A DNA stretch of 50,128 bases from CAZYBU01 sp964645775 (lineage in GTDB: Bacteria; Spirochaetota; UBA4802; UBA5550). Below are positions 40,239 through 48,745 of the stretch, in pieces. The translations under genes were made by a program, and so were the position numbers. Each line of letters opens with the position of its first letter. Positions within the stretch are counted from its first letter, which is position 1. A model generated the notes under the pieces. That model was not told where the DNA came from. It did not search any database and saw only the letters and a list, made by a program, of their open reading frames with translations. Where the stretch lies: the NCBI GenBank assembly GCA_964645775.1, contig CAZYBU010000024.1, positions 1-50,128 of the forward strand. The letters run 5' to 3'.

Positions 40239-41378
40239 TTATCGAATCATACTGTTGTATCTTCTGATGAATCTTTGAATCCCATGGGTGACCCCCTGTA
40301 CGATCTTCTCCTGGTACCATCCCTTCTGTAAATAGGTGGATTCCTTTTTGTTGGAGATAAATCCGATCTCTACAAGGACAGCCGGCATCAGGACACCCCT
40401 GAGAACATAGAAGTCCGCTTTCTTGACTCCCCGTGACTTGAATTGAGTAATATTTCCATCCATCCCCTTCTGTATCTCATCAGCGAGGACTTTGCTCTCC
40501 TTCTGTATCTGTGTGGTGATCATGAGAGCTTCGATATACTCGATATCACCGTACCTTTTGCCCCTGGGCCTGTCTTCCAGGATAATCACGTTGTTCTCCA
40601 GGGCCGCTGTCTTGCGAGCTTCTTCGTTGGAGGGATTCTGTGAAAGATAATATGTCTCGAAACCGGACACAATTGTAGAGACGGAAGCATTGGCATGAAC
40701 GCTTATGAAGATACCGTTCTGATTCTCCTTCAGGTAACCGTTCGCAATCTCGGTCCTCTCCGATAGCTCAAGAAATGCATCTTTGCTGCGGGTCATGTAA
40801 ACCCGGATTCCCTTCAATTCGCTTCTCAACCGGGAAGCCAGTCTGCGCGAAACCTCAAGGGCTATCTTCTTCTCTTTCAGGCCACCCTTGCCCACGGCAC
40901 CGGGGTCCTTTCCTCCGTGGCCTGCGTCAATCACGATAAAGGTAATCGGTTCGTGACCCTGGACCGGTCTCCTGTCCACTCTCTCTTCCGTGTATGATTC
41001 AAAGGCAGCTCTCTTACCGGAAGCAACGATTTTGCTTCCCATAAAGTTTCGGGCTATGCGGTCCGCCATATCGAGAGGGAGAAAGACTTCCCCCTTCAGA
41101 CGTCGAACAGGCGCCACGGACCATACAAGCCTGCCATCCACAAGGGCAATATGACTTCCCACCATGTAGACGGCCCTGTGCTGACGGCTGTAAACCAATC
41201 CCCTCCCTGTAATCAGGTCAAAGGACGTGGAAAGATGTTTCTTCTCCGAAAACTCCCACAGAGAAATATAGGATATCGTGTCGATCCTGTGAACCGAAAG
41301 ATAATCAGACGGCATAAGAGGGGCGGCACAAAGAAGAAAGATAAGAATGATTAAGGGCTCAGGGCGAACTCTTTTCAA
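40239..41378 (-). CDS. N-acetylmuramoyl-L-alanine amidase (Amidase_3)
   Basis: A protein of about 379 residues with a signal peptide, an N-terminal region containing 'GEVFLPLDMADRIARNFMG' (like the amidase N-terminal/copper-amine-oxidase-like domain), and a C-terminal Amidase_3 domain. Zinc ligands are visible: IDAGHGGKDPG, KKIALEVSRR, SVHANAS and the catalytic Glu in VEIGFISNKKE. It cleaves the bond between MurNAc and L-Ala. The start is uncertain: the TTG at 41378 overlaps the pgsA stop by 20 bases and gives a clean signal peptide; a frame to 41426 would add residues inside pgsA. Confidence 0.88.
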   Translation of the reverse strand: MKRVRPEPLIILIFLLCAAPLMPSDYLSVHRIDTISYISLWEFSEKKHLSTSFDLITGRGLVYSRQHRAVYMVGSHIALVDGRLVWSVAPVRRLKGEVFLPLDMADRIARNFMGSKIVASGKRAAFESYTEERVDRRPVQGHEPITFIVIDAGHGGKDPGAVGKGGLKEKKIALEVSRRLASRLRSELKGIRVYMTRSKDAFLELSERTEIANGYLKENQNGIFISVHANASVSTIVSGFETYYLSQNPSNEEARKTAALENNVIILEDRPRGKRYGDIEYIEALMITTQIQKESKVLADEIQKGMDGNITQFKSRGVKKADFYVLRGVLMPAVLVEIGFISNKKESTYLQKGWYQEKIVQGVTHGIQRFIRRYNSMIR

Positions 41379-41946
41379 GCCAGTACCGCGCGTACTTTTT
41401 AATATAAAGGATACCACTAAGGACATACAGAGGAATGATAAGATAGGCCGTGACTTCTTTAAGAAGAAAACCGCCCACCAGAATTTCGCTTTTTATGACA
41501 TAAAGGAGACCGGAAAGGGACATCAGCGCCACCGTCGCCTTGCCGATCAGGTTGGGGCTGACCACAACCTTACGATGGGTGAAAAGAAAACCGGCTGCCC
41601 ATACGACGACCACTTCCCTGACCACGGCAACCACCACGACAACAACAGGGAAGTCCCGGTATACGATGATGGCTAAGGCAATTATAACTGCCGAGATCTT
41701 ATCCGCTATGGGGTCCAGATACTGCCCCAGCCGTGTGACCTGGTTCATGGTCCTGGCCAGGAAACCGTCCAGGAAATCACTGATAATAATAATAAACAAC
41801 CCGGCCAGTTCCAGGTAAAGAAACATCCTGTCTCCCGTCTGGGCCTCTCTGTGCATGATAAAGGCCACCACGGGGGCAAGGAATATCCTCAGGAGGGATA
41901 ATCCATTTGAAACGGTAAAGAATTTATCATTAAGAAGCTCTTTCAT
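41359..41946 (-). CDS. pgsA: CDP-diacylglycerol--glycerol-3-phosphate 3-phosphatidyltransferase
   Basis: A 195-residue inner-membrane protein of the CDP-alcohol phosphatidyltransferase family, which makes phosphatidylglycerolphosphate. The signature DG-x2-AR-x8-G-x3-D-x3-D reads DGFLARTMNQ...LGQYLDPIADK and is complete. Several hydrophobic helices are present, including an unusual run of Val near the middle. The start at 41946 (MKELLND, then 'SNGLSLLRI') matches the family's normal N-terminus; the frame is open to 42000. It overlaps the amidase gene downstream. Confidence 0.9.
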   Translation of the reverse strand: MKELLNDKFFTVSNGLSLLRIFLAPVVAFIMHREAQTGDRMFLYLELAGLFIIIISDFLDGFLARTMNQVTRLGQYLDPIADKISAVIIALAIIVYRDFPVVVVVVAVVREVVVVWAAGFLFTHRKVVVSPNLIGKATVALMSLSGLLYVIKSEILVGGFLLKEVTAYLIIPLYVLSGILYIKKYARYWLEKSSP

Positions 41947-42081
41947 TGTAGACCTGTCCTGAATTGCCGCTATGGGACCTCCGTAAATCTTCTCCGTCAA
42001 GTCATATTCAAACCCTTAAAACACTTGCAAATTAACGTCTTCCACGATAGATGTTCCCAAGATTCATATCCAGGTATTTCT

Positions 42082-42783
42082 ATGAAACCAATTATTCCTT
42101 TAATCATTCCCCTGCTTTTAATGATCGGCTTCTGCGGAGCGGATAATGAGCAGGTCACGGACCTTACAAAAAAAGGCTCCACCCGGGGTATCATACTTTC
42201 GCAGAATACCTCACTGCGGATCAATCCCTACATTTTCTCTTCAAAAATCAAACTCCTGGACAGGGGGGAGAAAGTGAATGTTCTCGAGCGTTCAGCTGAG
42301 AAAAGCTGGATCGGGAATACCGAAGACTACTGGTATCAGATAAAGACCGGCGAGGATTACACGGGATGGGTCTATGGAAGAACGATCAAGATTTTAAGCG
42401 GCGATGATACCGCAGAAATCGACAAGTCTATAAATAAATTCTGGGACCGGGAATTCAAGCAGCTGAAAGAGGACCTGACCGGTAAATGGTGGAGTATAAA
42501 CGAGTTTGGAGACTTCACCAGTCATGGTCTTGAAATCTATCCCGATGGTACTTATCGTTCCTACTACAAGGGAGGCAGCAAAGGGGCCATAGAGGGAAAA
42601 TATAATATTGATTTCAACAACAACGATATCGTATTCCTCAAGGGAGCGACCTTCGGAAAGACAATCCGTTTCGTTAAGGCTGGAACAAGTTATTATCTTA
42701 TGCGTGAAATGGAAAACTACGAGCTCAGGATGAAGAAGATCCAGAAGGAGCTCGAAGAAGATGAGAATAAACAAATACCTTAG
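42082..42783 (+). CDS. SH3-domain lipoprotein
   Basis: A 233-residue protein whose signal ends LLMIGFCGAD with the lipidated Cys near residue 18. Residues about 40-110 form a bacterial SH3 domain ('LSQNTSLRINPYIFSSKIKL', 'YWYQIKTGEDYTGWVYG'). The C-terminal half is unrecognised, with strands around 'GLEIYPDGTYRSYYKGG', and ends in a charged helix. SH3 lipoproteins usually bind peptidoglycan or envelope partners. The start at 42082 is preferred over 42025 because it gives a proper signal. It overlaps the pseudouridine synthase gene by 23 bases. Confidence 0.82.
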   Translation: MKPIIPLIIPLLLMIGFCGADNEQVTDLTKKGSTRGIILSQNTSLRINPYIFSSKIKLLDRGEKVNVLERSAEKSWIGNTEDYWYQIKTGEDYTGWVYGRTIKILSGDDTAEIDKSINKFWDREFKQLKEDLTGKWWSINEFGDFTSHGLEIYPDGTYRSYYKGGSKGAIEGKYNIDFNNNDIVFLKGATFGKTIRFVKAGTSYYLMREMENYELRMKKIQKELEEDENKQIP

Positions 42784-43492
42784 CCTTTGCGGTATCGGTT
42801 CCCGTCGCGGAGTTGAGAAAATCATAAAGGATGGTCACGTCAGCGTCAATGGCAGGATCACCCGGGAACTGGCCACCACCATTGATACGGAATCAGACAG
42901 TGTAACGGTCGACGGTAAACCGGCCGCCCCACTTACCCGCCATATACATGCAATCATGTACAAGCCTGCGGGATACCTTACGACCAGCCATGATGATCGA
43001 GGCCGCCCCACGGTCCTGGACCTGCTCCCCGACTCCCTTCTCCGCAGGGGTCTGTTCCCCGTGGGAAGACTTGACAAAAACAGCGAAGGCCTTCTTCTTT
43101 TTACCACGGATGGCGACCTGGCAGGAAAGCTCATGAGACCGGAAAGCAGGATTGAGAAGGTCTATGAGGTGGGAGTAAACCGTCCCCTTCAATCTAAACA
43201 TCTCGAACGTATGGCCCGGGGCATCTATCTCAGGGAACTGGAGATAACAACCCGGCCAGCCCGAATTATCCCAAACGATTATTACGACGATAGATGCACA
43301 ATTATTATCCATGAAGGAAAAAAAAGGCAGATCCGTGTCCTTTTCCGGGCTTTCGGATACAATGTGCGTCATCTTACCCGCGTAGCCTACGGCCCCCTGA
43401 CACTCAAGGGGATGGAAAAGGGTTCCGTCCGACGACTTAAATCGTCCGAGCTAAAGACCCTCAGGGCGGCTATATCTGAAACTCCTTCCTGA
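42761..43492 (+). CDS. RsuA/RluB/E/F-family pseudouridine synthase
   Basis: A 243-residue enzyme. Residues about 1-60 form an S4 RNA-binding domain ('MRINKYLSLCGIGSRRGVE'); the rest is the pseudouridine synthase core with the catalytic Asp in PVGRLDKNSEGLLLFT and the conserved 'IIHEGKKRQIRVLFRAFGYNV' stretch. It isomerises uridine in 23S (RluB) or 16S (RsuA) rRNA; the two cannot be separated by eye, though the strong S4 region and 'HEGKKRQIR' favour RluB. AAGGAG lies ten bases upstream, inside the preceding gene. Confidence 0.92.
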   Translation: MRINKYLSLCGIGSRRGVEKIIKDGHVSVNGRITRELATTIDTESDSVTVDGKPAAPLTRHIHAIMYKPAGYLTTSHDDRGRPTVLDLLPDSLLRRGLFPVGRLDKNSEGLLLFTTDGDLAGKLMRPESRIEKVYEVGVNRPLQSKHLERMARGIYLRELEITTRPARIIPNDYYDDRCTIIIHEGKKRQIRVLFRAFGYNVRHLTRVAYGPLTLKGMEKGSVRRLKSSELKTLRAAISETPS

Positions 43493-43576
43493 TGCTTTTT
43501 TCTCAAGCCTCCCGATACCCTGTTCCGACAATGTGAACAAGGAATTAGACCAATATCGACATATCGGGACGAAATA

Positions 43577-44197
43577 ATGCAGAATATTGACCTTTACGAG
43601 GGCAGACATCACTCAGGCCGTATACCCTTTCCGGACCGCCAGGACCCGGAATTCTATACCCGGCTCGCCTCGGACATATCCCATGATAGCGACCGGTTGC
43701 AGAAAAAGGCGTCCAGGCTGCTCTTTTTCATTACAGCCCTCTGTATCATATCCTTCACTGCCGGTCTCATCATCGGCATTAAGTTCGCGGGCGGTGGAAA
43801 GCGGGAACTCGTGGATAATAACACCCGAAAAGCCGTGAGCGATATCCGGAACCGGGTGTCAGGCATGGTGGCAAATCAGGACCAGGCCATACCGATGAAA
43901 GAAAAAGATGAGAAGAAGGATGAAAAAAAAGATGAGAAAAAGGTATCCTACCCGAAAGAACAGTACCCTTTTGTCATAAGTCTGGGTGAGAAGATGGATG
44001 ACATGACCTCCCGGAAACTGGCACGGTATCTCAGTTCACGGGGTCACACAGTGATTCTCTCGAAGCAGAGTGGAGGTTACCAGATATTTGTAGGTCCCTA
44101 CAAAAACGAAAAGTCCGCGAAATTATCATTGAAAAAGATCGACGGTTACTCGGAAATTGCCCACAATCTGGAACCACAGATAATTAAACGGATATAA
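43577..44197 (+). CDS. Membrane-anchored SPOR-domain protein
   Basis: A 206-residue bitopic protein: a cytoplasmic N-terminus (1-45), a membrane helix (about 47-70), a linker with three tandem DEKK repeats (about 112-123), and a C-terminal SPOR domain (about 130-200; 'YPFVISLGEKM', 'GGYQIFVGPYKNEKSAKLSL'). SPOR domains bind denuded peptidoglycan at the division site, so a role in division or wall remodelling is likely. It lies 84 bases after the pseudouridine synthase gene, possibly in the same transcript. Confidence 0.88.
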   Translation: MQNIDLYEGRHHSGRIPFPDRQDPEFYTRLASDISHDSDRLQKKASRLLFFITALCIISFTAGLIIGIKFAGGGKRELVDNNTRKAVSDIRNRVSGMVANQDQAIPMKEKDEKKDEKKDEKKVSYPKEQYPFVISLGEKMDDMTSRKLARYLSSRGHTVILSKQSGGYQIFVGPYKNEKSAKLSLKKIDGYSEIAHNLEPQIIKRI

Positions 44198-44308
44198 CAC
44201 TGTCCAAATCACCCGGCTTTTAAACCACCATTCCCTGAAAGGATATCATTCAGTGAAGCCGCCTGGCTGGACAGTGAGGATGGCGAGCTGAAAACTCTCA
44301 GGAAAACC

Positions 44309-44782
44309 ATGGATTACACCATAACATCCGCCACCCGGGACGACACCCGGGAGATATTCGATATACTCACACCCTACGTGGACCAGGGCATAATTATTGA
44401 AAGACCCCGCGACGAGATCGATGGATCCATAGAGACCTTTCTCGTTGCACGAATGGATGGAAACCTGTATGGGGTTGTCTCGTACCACGATTACGGGGAT
44501 AGACTTTACGAGATACGCTCACTGGCTGTCAGGAAGGAAGTCACAGGTTCCGGCACCGGCACACTGCTCATGAAAGCGATGATTGAACGCCTTCTCGGTA
44601 AGGGAGCAAAAAGGATTTTTACTCTGACGTATTCTCCGGCCTTTTTCCACCGTCTCAATTTTCATGAAACACCGAAAGACTCACTTCCAGAGAAGATATG
44701 GAAGGACTGCAGCAAGTGCCGGAACCGGGACATCTGCGGAGAGACCGCCCTGCTGTTCCGTCTCCCTCACAAAACTCCATGA
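44309..44782 (+). CDS. GNAT acetyltransferase, N-acetylglutamate-synthase-like
   Basis: A 157-residue GNAT protein. The acetyl-CoA motif is 'IRSLAVRKEVTGSGTGTLLM', and the tail 'SLPEKIWKDCSKCRNRDICGETALLF' is typical of short ArgA-like synthases, with a Cys-x2-Cys...Cys group. It may catalyse the first step of arginine synthesis, glutamate acetylation. AGGA lies five bases before the ATG. The frame remains open upstream into 44222, so an earlier non-ATG start cannot be excluded. It overlaps the opposite-strand gene ending at 44681 by 102 bases, unusual for two real genes. Confidence 0.82.
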   Translation: MDYTITSATRDDTREIFDILTPYVDQGIIIERPRDEIDGSIETFLVARMDGNLYGVVSYHDYGDRLYEIRSLAVRKEVTGSGTGTLLMKAMIERLLGKGAKRIFTLTYSPAFFHRLNFHETPKDSLPEKIWKDCSKCRNRDICGETALLFRLPHKTP

Positions 44783-45628
44783 CGTGACGATTTCTTCCAA
44801 CTCATCACTCCGTTCGTTCCAGATATCTTCCGTGGTCAAAAGCCGCACGCAGTAACCATACCTGCCCATAACATGATACCGTTCCAGTCCCGTTGTTCCC
44901 TCTCCGGGAATGGTATAGCGAACAAGAACGTTGTATTCATCCCGGCTCAAAACCTCTCTTTTCCAGTTACTTTTTCCTCTTCGAAGTTCCCAGTGGGTAA
45001 TAAGCTGATCCGCGTTCCGCAGGGGACCGGCGAACCTTTCCGCGTCGATAGCCAGAAGCAGATCGAATCCCTCCCTGGCCGGCTTTGAGGCGGGGAGGTC
45101 CACCCCCATACGGAGCCCCCTGTGTGCATACCTCTGTCCCCGGCGATCGCTAACAGAGAGAATGCGCGGCTCAATAGTAAGGCCAAGGGAATGACGGAAC
45201 TCTTCATCTATTATTACGGTTCGCCCCCCTTCCCTGTAAAGATAGAGCGAAGCATGGTACCGCATATTCGGATAGCGGTCACCGTGCCTGAGCTGAAGCT
45301 CCCGCATCAATTGACTTGCCCCGGCGGCGGCATCCCGGATCCGCATATTGCTGTCCTTAAGAGCAAGTATTCCATGACAGATGGCAAGAGCATCACCGGG
45401 CCGACCTTCGCCTGCCAGTCTCCGGGCAAGGGCCAGGTAATAATCGATACCCTCCGCGGAGACGACAAACCTTTTCTTTTCAACCTTTCCGGTTACGATA
45501 ATACGGCCGGATGAGGTATAATAGTAAGAGTTTCCTTCCCTGTCCCGGAAGAAACTCCAGTCCGGCATTTGTCCGAACAGGGAACCCGCGCAAACAAGGA
45601 AAGTGAGTATGATAGGTATGGAACGCAT
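44681..45628 (-). CDS. Secreted protein of unknown function, operon member
   Basis: A 315-residue protein with a signal peptide (about 1-19, cleavage near LFGQM). No enzyme family is recognised. The N-terminal part has 'WSFFRDREGNSYYYTSSGRI' and helical repeat-like segments ('IDYYLALARRLAGEGRPGDALAICHGIL') of TPR kind around residues 60-90. The C-terminus ends with a hydrophobic stretch that lies in the overlap with the GNAT gene. The start ATG directly follows the stop of the upstream gene, so translation is coupled. It is the last of five genes in the 48611-44681 operon. Confidence 0.75.
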   Translation of the reverse strand: MRSIPIILTFLVCAGSLFGQMPDWSFFRDREGNSYYYTSSGRIIVTGKVEKKRFVVSAEGIDYYLALARRLAGEGRPGDALAICHGILALKDSNMRIRDAAAGASQLMRELQLRHGDRYPNMRYHASLYLYREGGRTVIIDEEFRHSLGLTIEPRILSVSDRRGQRYAHRGLRMGVDLPASKPAREGFDLLLAIDAERFAGPLRNADQLITHWELRRGKSNWKREVLSRDEYNVLVRYTIPGEGTTGLERYHVMGRYGYCVRLLTTEDIWNERSDELEEIVTSWSFVRETEQQGGLSADVPVPALAAVLPYLLWK

Positions 45629-46684
45629 TCAAAAAATAAGGAGGAGTACAACTCCGGTTACGATCAGAACAAAGAGCAAAGCCCCAAGAAGGATAAAGGC
45701 CGGTGAGCCCTGCTCTTCCATATCCTGTTCCTCAATGACCGGCGAGTCCATGAGAATCTTAACATTTTCTTCTTCAACAAGCTTCGCCAATATCCCCTTT
45801 GCCACCAGAACATAGAAGATGTATCCTCCCTGGTTGTAGGCAATCTTCTCCTTTACTCTTCCTTTTATGGGAAGAACTTGACCTTCCTCGCTGTAGGCGT
45901 TCAACACGTTCAGTATTTTTTTCGAAACGCCATCAGATCCGTTCAGGAGGACCTTCATCTTTTCACCCACAGCAATATCGGAAAGAAATCTTCCCTTTAC
46001 CGGAGAGACGATCGACTTACCCTCAACGATATAATTGGCTTCATCCTCTATTCGGGAGATCACTTCGTCTTCCTGGCTGACCTCCGGTGTATCTTCCTTC
46101 ATGGATTCAGGGTCTTCTTCTTCGGCTTCATTCTCCCCGGTGGTCATATCTTCCATGGGAACATCGAGAAGTTCCATCTCCAGGGAGCTGCTATCTTCCA
46201 TTTCAAGAGTAAGCTGCAACTTTTTTGTCTCGTAGTGTTCCTGAAGAATTCGCTGCATAGAACCGGTAAGGTTTTCCAGCCTTCCCTCCAGGACATCGGG
46301 GAAGACGTCATGGCTTATCATGGATTCAACCAGGAAGTACCCCAGGTCAGAATCGGGGATCACGTCCGGTTCTTCACGGTATTTTTTCATGTCCTTGAAT
46401 AAGCTCTTCCAGTCATCAAAGATACGGACACGGTTATACAGGGTGGTTTCCCCGGTGAGGACGCTCTCGCTTGAAGGTATGTATTCCTGAATGATATTAA
46501 AGAAGGTCAGGAAGAGCCCGGACTGGTTGGAATTTTCAGCCAGAAATTTACCCTTTACGACCTTGATATCATAATATTTTCCCGAGGCCATCTCCCGGGC
46601 CTTTTCCATATCACCGTCCGTATGCTTCAGGGCGATATTGATTCGCTGGGTCTGTTCCCCGAGAGATTCAAATTTTTCACTCAT
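45629..46684 (-). CDS. Tail-anchored membrane protein with UBA-like N-terminus
   Basis: A 351-residue protein. Residues about 5-45 ('INIALKHTDGDMEKAREMASG') resemble a UBA/EF-Ts-like three-helix motif. The middle contains a very acidic stretch (about 160-215). The final ~22 residues are one hydrophobic helix ('AFILLGALLFVLIVTGVVLLLIF' type) giving a C-terminal membrane anchor, with no signal peptide. No family with known function is recognised; I have an impression of spirochaete-only relatives. The start immediately follows the stop of the upstream gene. The topology suggests a cytoplasmic regulator or adaptor held at the membrane. Confidence 0.78.
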   Translation of the reverse strand: MSEKFESLGEQTQRINIALKHTDGDMEKAREMASGKYYDIKVVKGKFLAENSNQSGLFLTFFNIIQEYIPSSESVLTGETTLYNRVRIFDDWKSLFKDMKKYREEPDVIPDSDLGYFLVESMISHDVFPDVLEGRLENLTGSMQRILQEHYETKKLQLTLEMEDSSSLEMELLDVPMEDMTTGENEAEEEDPESMKEDTPEVSQEDEVISRIEDEANYIVEGKSIVSPVKGRFLSDIAVGEKMKVLLNGSDGVSKKILNVLNAYSEEGQVLPIKGRVKEKIAYNQGGYIFYVLVAKGILAKLVEEENVKILMDSPVIEEQDMEEQGSPAFILLGALLFVLIVTGVVLLLIF

Positions 46685-47179
46685 TTAGGTTTCCTGATCA
46701 TTGGTCTTGGAAAGGCTCTTCTCCAGAATCTCATACTTCTTGCGTGCCGTTAAGCGTACCAGATGGACCACGCCTTCAACTGCGCGTTTACGATACCGAA
46801 GGGGGACCTCGATGGTATAGATACCTTTCTCATCCAGTTCATCGTAGACCCTGAACCTGTTCCGGGAGAGTCGGATACCGAGTTCCGGACCCATGACATT
46901 TACGAGGTGGCTTGGAAGAACGTACTTAATAAAAAGGCGGTATATGCCCAGCTCGAGTCGCCTCATGGGATGGTAATTCCTGTATCGCTCTCTCACTTCA
47001 TCCTCCATCCAGTTTCCTGGATTGTCCGTCAGCTGGATAACGATTCGTTTATCTTCCTCTGAAACAAGTACACGAATATAGGTGTTATAAATCTTATAAT
47101 TAGAGAGAAGACCGAACAGGCTGTCATCTGTTCTTGTATGATGTTTTTTGTCCGTTTTCATAGAAAGAGTATTATTCAA
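46685..47179 (-). CDS. Hypothetical protein of STAS-ATPase operon
   Basis: A 164-residue soluble protein with no signal peptide. The N-terminal ~20 residues are Lys/His/Asp-rich, then strands ('NTYIRVLVSEEDKRIVIQLTD') and helices, and a basic patch ('VPLRYRKRAVEGVVHLVRLT'). Not recognised. The TTG at 47179 overlaps the stop of the preceding gene as TTGA; an ATG at 47161 is an alternative. The next gene starts directly after its stop. It is the third gene of the operon. Confidence 0.7.
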   Translation of the reverse strand: MNNTLSMKTDKKHHTRTDDSLFGLLSNYKIYNTYIRVLVSEEDKRIVIQLTDNPGNWMEDEVRERYRNYHPMRRLELGIYRLFIKYVLPSHLVNVMGPELGIRLSRNRFRVYDELDEKGIYTIEVPLRYRKRAVEGVVHLVRLTARKKYEILEKSLSKTNDQET

Positions 47180-47724
47180 AGCGCGATGGCTCTTTCTCCG
47201 TCAAAACGAAGAGCCCGTGTATCGTCCAGTCTCCTGACAAGGCGGTCCATCTCTTCCGCCGGACGATCAGTAAACCGTACCAGGTCTTCAATCTTGAGGG
47301 TTGCGTTTATTCTCAGGTATTCGATTACGTCCTCCTCCAGCGGGTCCAGGCTCCCAAGGTAAAAACGGTTATTATAGCAGAGGGATTCGCATACCAGCAC
47401 GAGCCTTTCATCGCTATAATTTCTATAGGATTCAAAGACTGAGTCAATATTAATTTCAGAGATTGAGGAAAGGTTTTTACATTTAAGGTAAAAAGGTTTA
47501 TCATCCTGCCGACTTAACCGGATAAGGGGAACAATGCATTCATCCACAAAGGAGAGGTCCATAACCTGGATTCCCCGACCGTCAAGCACGACCACCTCTC
47601 CAAAAATGATACCGGTCAGTCGTTTTTCCATTTCACGGAAAAGAGCCTTACCCACGGGCCGAGTAATAAGGTCCTGGGAACTGATTTTCGCGTATTCGGC
47701 TACTTTTTTCAGTATAATCTCCAT
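47176..47724 (-). CDS. STAS-like (DUF4325-type) protein with C-terminal winged-helix-like region
   Basis: A 182-residue cytosolic protein. Residues about 25-110 follow the outline of the STAS-like DUF4325 domain: 'GEVVVLDGRGIQVMDLSFVDECIVPLI', with the SFVDE block typical of that family. Residues about 125-180 look like a small winged helix ('EEDVIEYLRINATLKIEDLVRFTDRP', then 'LDDTRALRFDGERA'). DUF4325 proteins are commonly paired with a GHKL ATPase, as here; the ATPase gene ends eight bases upstream. A partner-switch or DNA-binding output is inferred; the canonical phospho-Ser (DSSG) is not evident. Confidence 0.75.
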   Translation of the reverse strand: MEIILKKVAEYAKISSQDLITRPVGKALFREMEKRLTGIIFGEVVVLDGRGIQVMDLSFVDECIVPLIRLSRQDDKPFYLKCKNLSSISEINIDSVFESYRNYSDERLVLVCESLCYNNRFYLGSLDPLEEDVIEYLRINATLKIEDLVRFTDRPAEEMDRLVRRLDDTRALRFDGERAIAL

Positions 47725-47732
47725 AGTATCGC

Positions 47733-48611
47733 CTACTGAGGGGATGAAAGGGAAACGGACACCTGAGTCCCCTGGAAATGGTTCAGCCTGTCATTAAGAA
47801 AAAAGTGAGAATATGAACTGCTATCTTTTCGTATCGTCGATACCATGGCGTCATCCGAGCGTATGAGAAGTTCGCCACCCAGCTCCTCCAGGATCGAATG
47901 CACCTGGCAGAGACCGTATCCGAAGGGACGTTTACTCGATATAGGTTCCATTATGGCCTCCCGGATGATTCCTGACGTAGACTCAATAGAGCGGTCCGTG
48001 TTCATCTCGAAACTCTTTCTGATGCCGATACCGGAATCAGCGATTATGAGCCTCAGAACATTCTCCCGTTCAAAAGTATAGGTCTGCATGGCAAGATACC
48101 CGGAATCGTAACTGTGCTCAAATATATTCTGGCAGAGCTCTGAAATGACGGTCACGAAATAGTTGACCACCTCTCCCCTGAGCCAGTGTTTCAGAATATG
48201 AGAGGCCCTGCTGCGGAAGAGGGAGATGATCTTCGTTATCGTCTCGATACTCTCCCTCTCCTTGCCCGGAATACTCACCACTTCAAGAACCCGTTTGCTG
48301 AAGGAACTCCTCTTCAGCATCATGTTTTTGCCAAGCTCCCGCTCCACCTGGAAGAAACCGGTCTGAAAAAAATCCATCCGCGTCAGGTACTGGTGGACCG
48401 GCAGGGTAAGATTCGTGAGGGTAAGCTTTTCACCCCTGTTTTTGAGGTAGGCCTTACCCATAAGAACAAGGCATACCATGGACCAGGGCTCGATAAATGT
48501 AACATTCCCCATGTCCAGTTTCCCTCCTTCCCGTAATACTTCTTCAAAGAGAGCGATGATCTCCTCGAAGCGGAAGGGATCCCTGAAACTGTTTGGCAGC
48601 TGAAATCGCAC
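47733..48611 (-). CDS. STAS-like plus RsbW-type GHKL ATPase protein
   Basis: A 292-residue cytosolic protein. The first ~85 residues are STAS-like ('LDMGNVTFIEPWSMVCLVLMG' and 'HQYLTRMDFFQTGFF'). The remainder is a GHKL ATPase: N-box with 'VISELCQNIFEHSYDSG', G1 IADSGIGIR and G2 'FGYGLCQVHSILEELGGEL'. No phospho-His domain is present, so it is like anti-sigma/serine kinases (RsbW, SpoIIAB). It begins with GTG at 48611, with GAGG upstream, and heads a five-gene operon whose second gene is a STAS-like protein, its likely partner. Confidence 0.85.
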   Translation of the reverse strand: MRFQLPNSFRDPFRFEEIIALFEEVLREGGKLDMGNVTFIEPWSMVCLVLMGKAYLKNRGEKLTLTNLTLPVHQYLTRMDFFQTGFFQVERELGKNMMLKRSSFSKRVLEVVSIPGKERESIETITKIISLFRSRASHILKHWLRGEVVNYFVTVISELCQNIFEHSYDSGYLAMQTYTFERENVLRLIIADSGIGIRKSFEMNTDRSIESTSGIIREAIMEPISSKRPFGYGLCQVHSILEELGGELLIRSDDAMVSTIRKDSSSYSHFFLNDRLNHFQGTQVSVSLSSPQ

Positions 48612-48745
48612 CTTGATCTATCACCTCGGCCTGGTTTCTCTAATGTATCTATCGGCAACCTGGCCTGTCGACAGAAACGTAATGTGTCGGTAAAGTATTT
48701 GCCTTCGAAATCGACCGCCTTTTCAATGTCGTTTTCGAGGACGCC

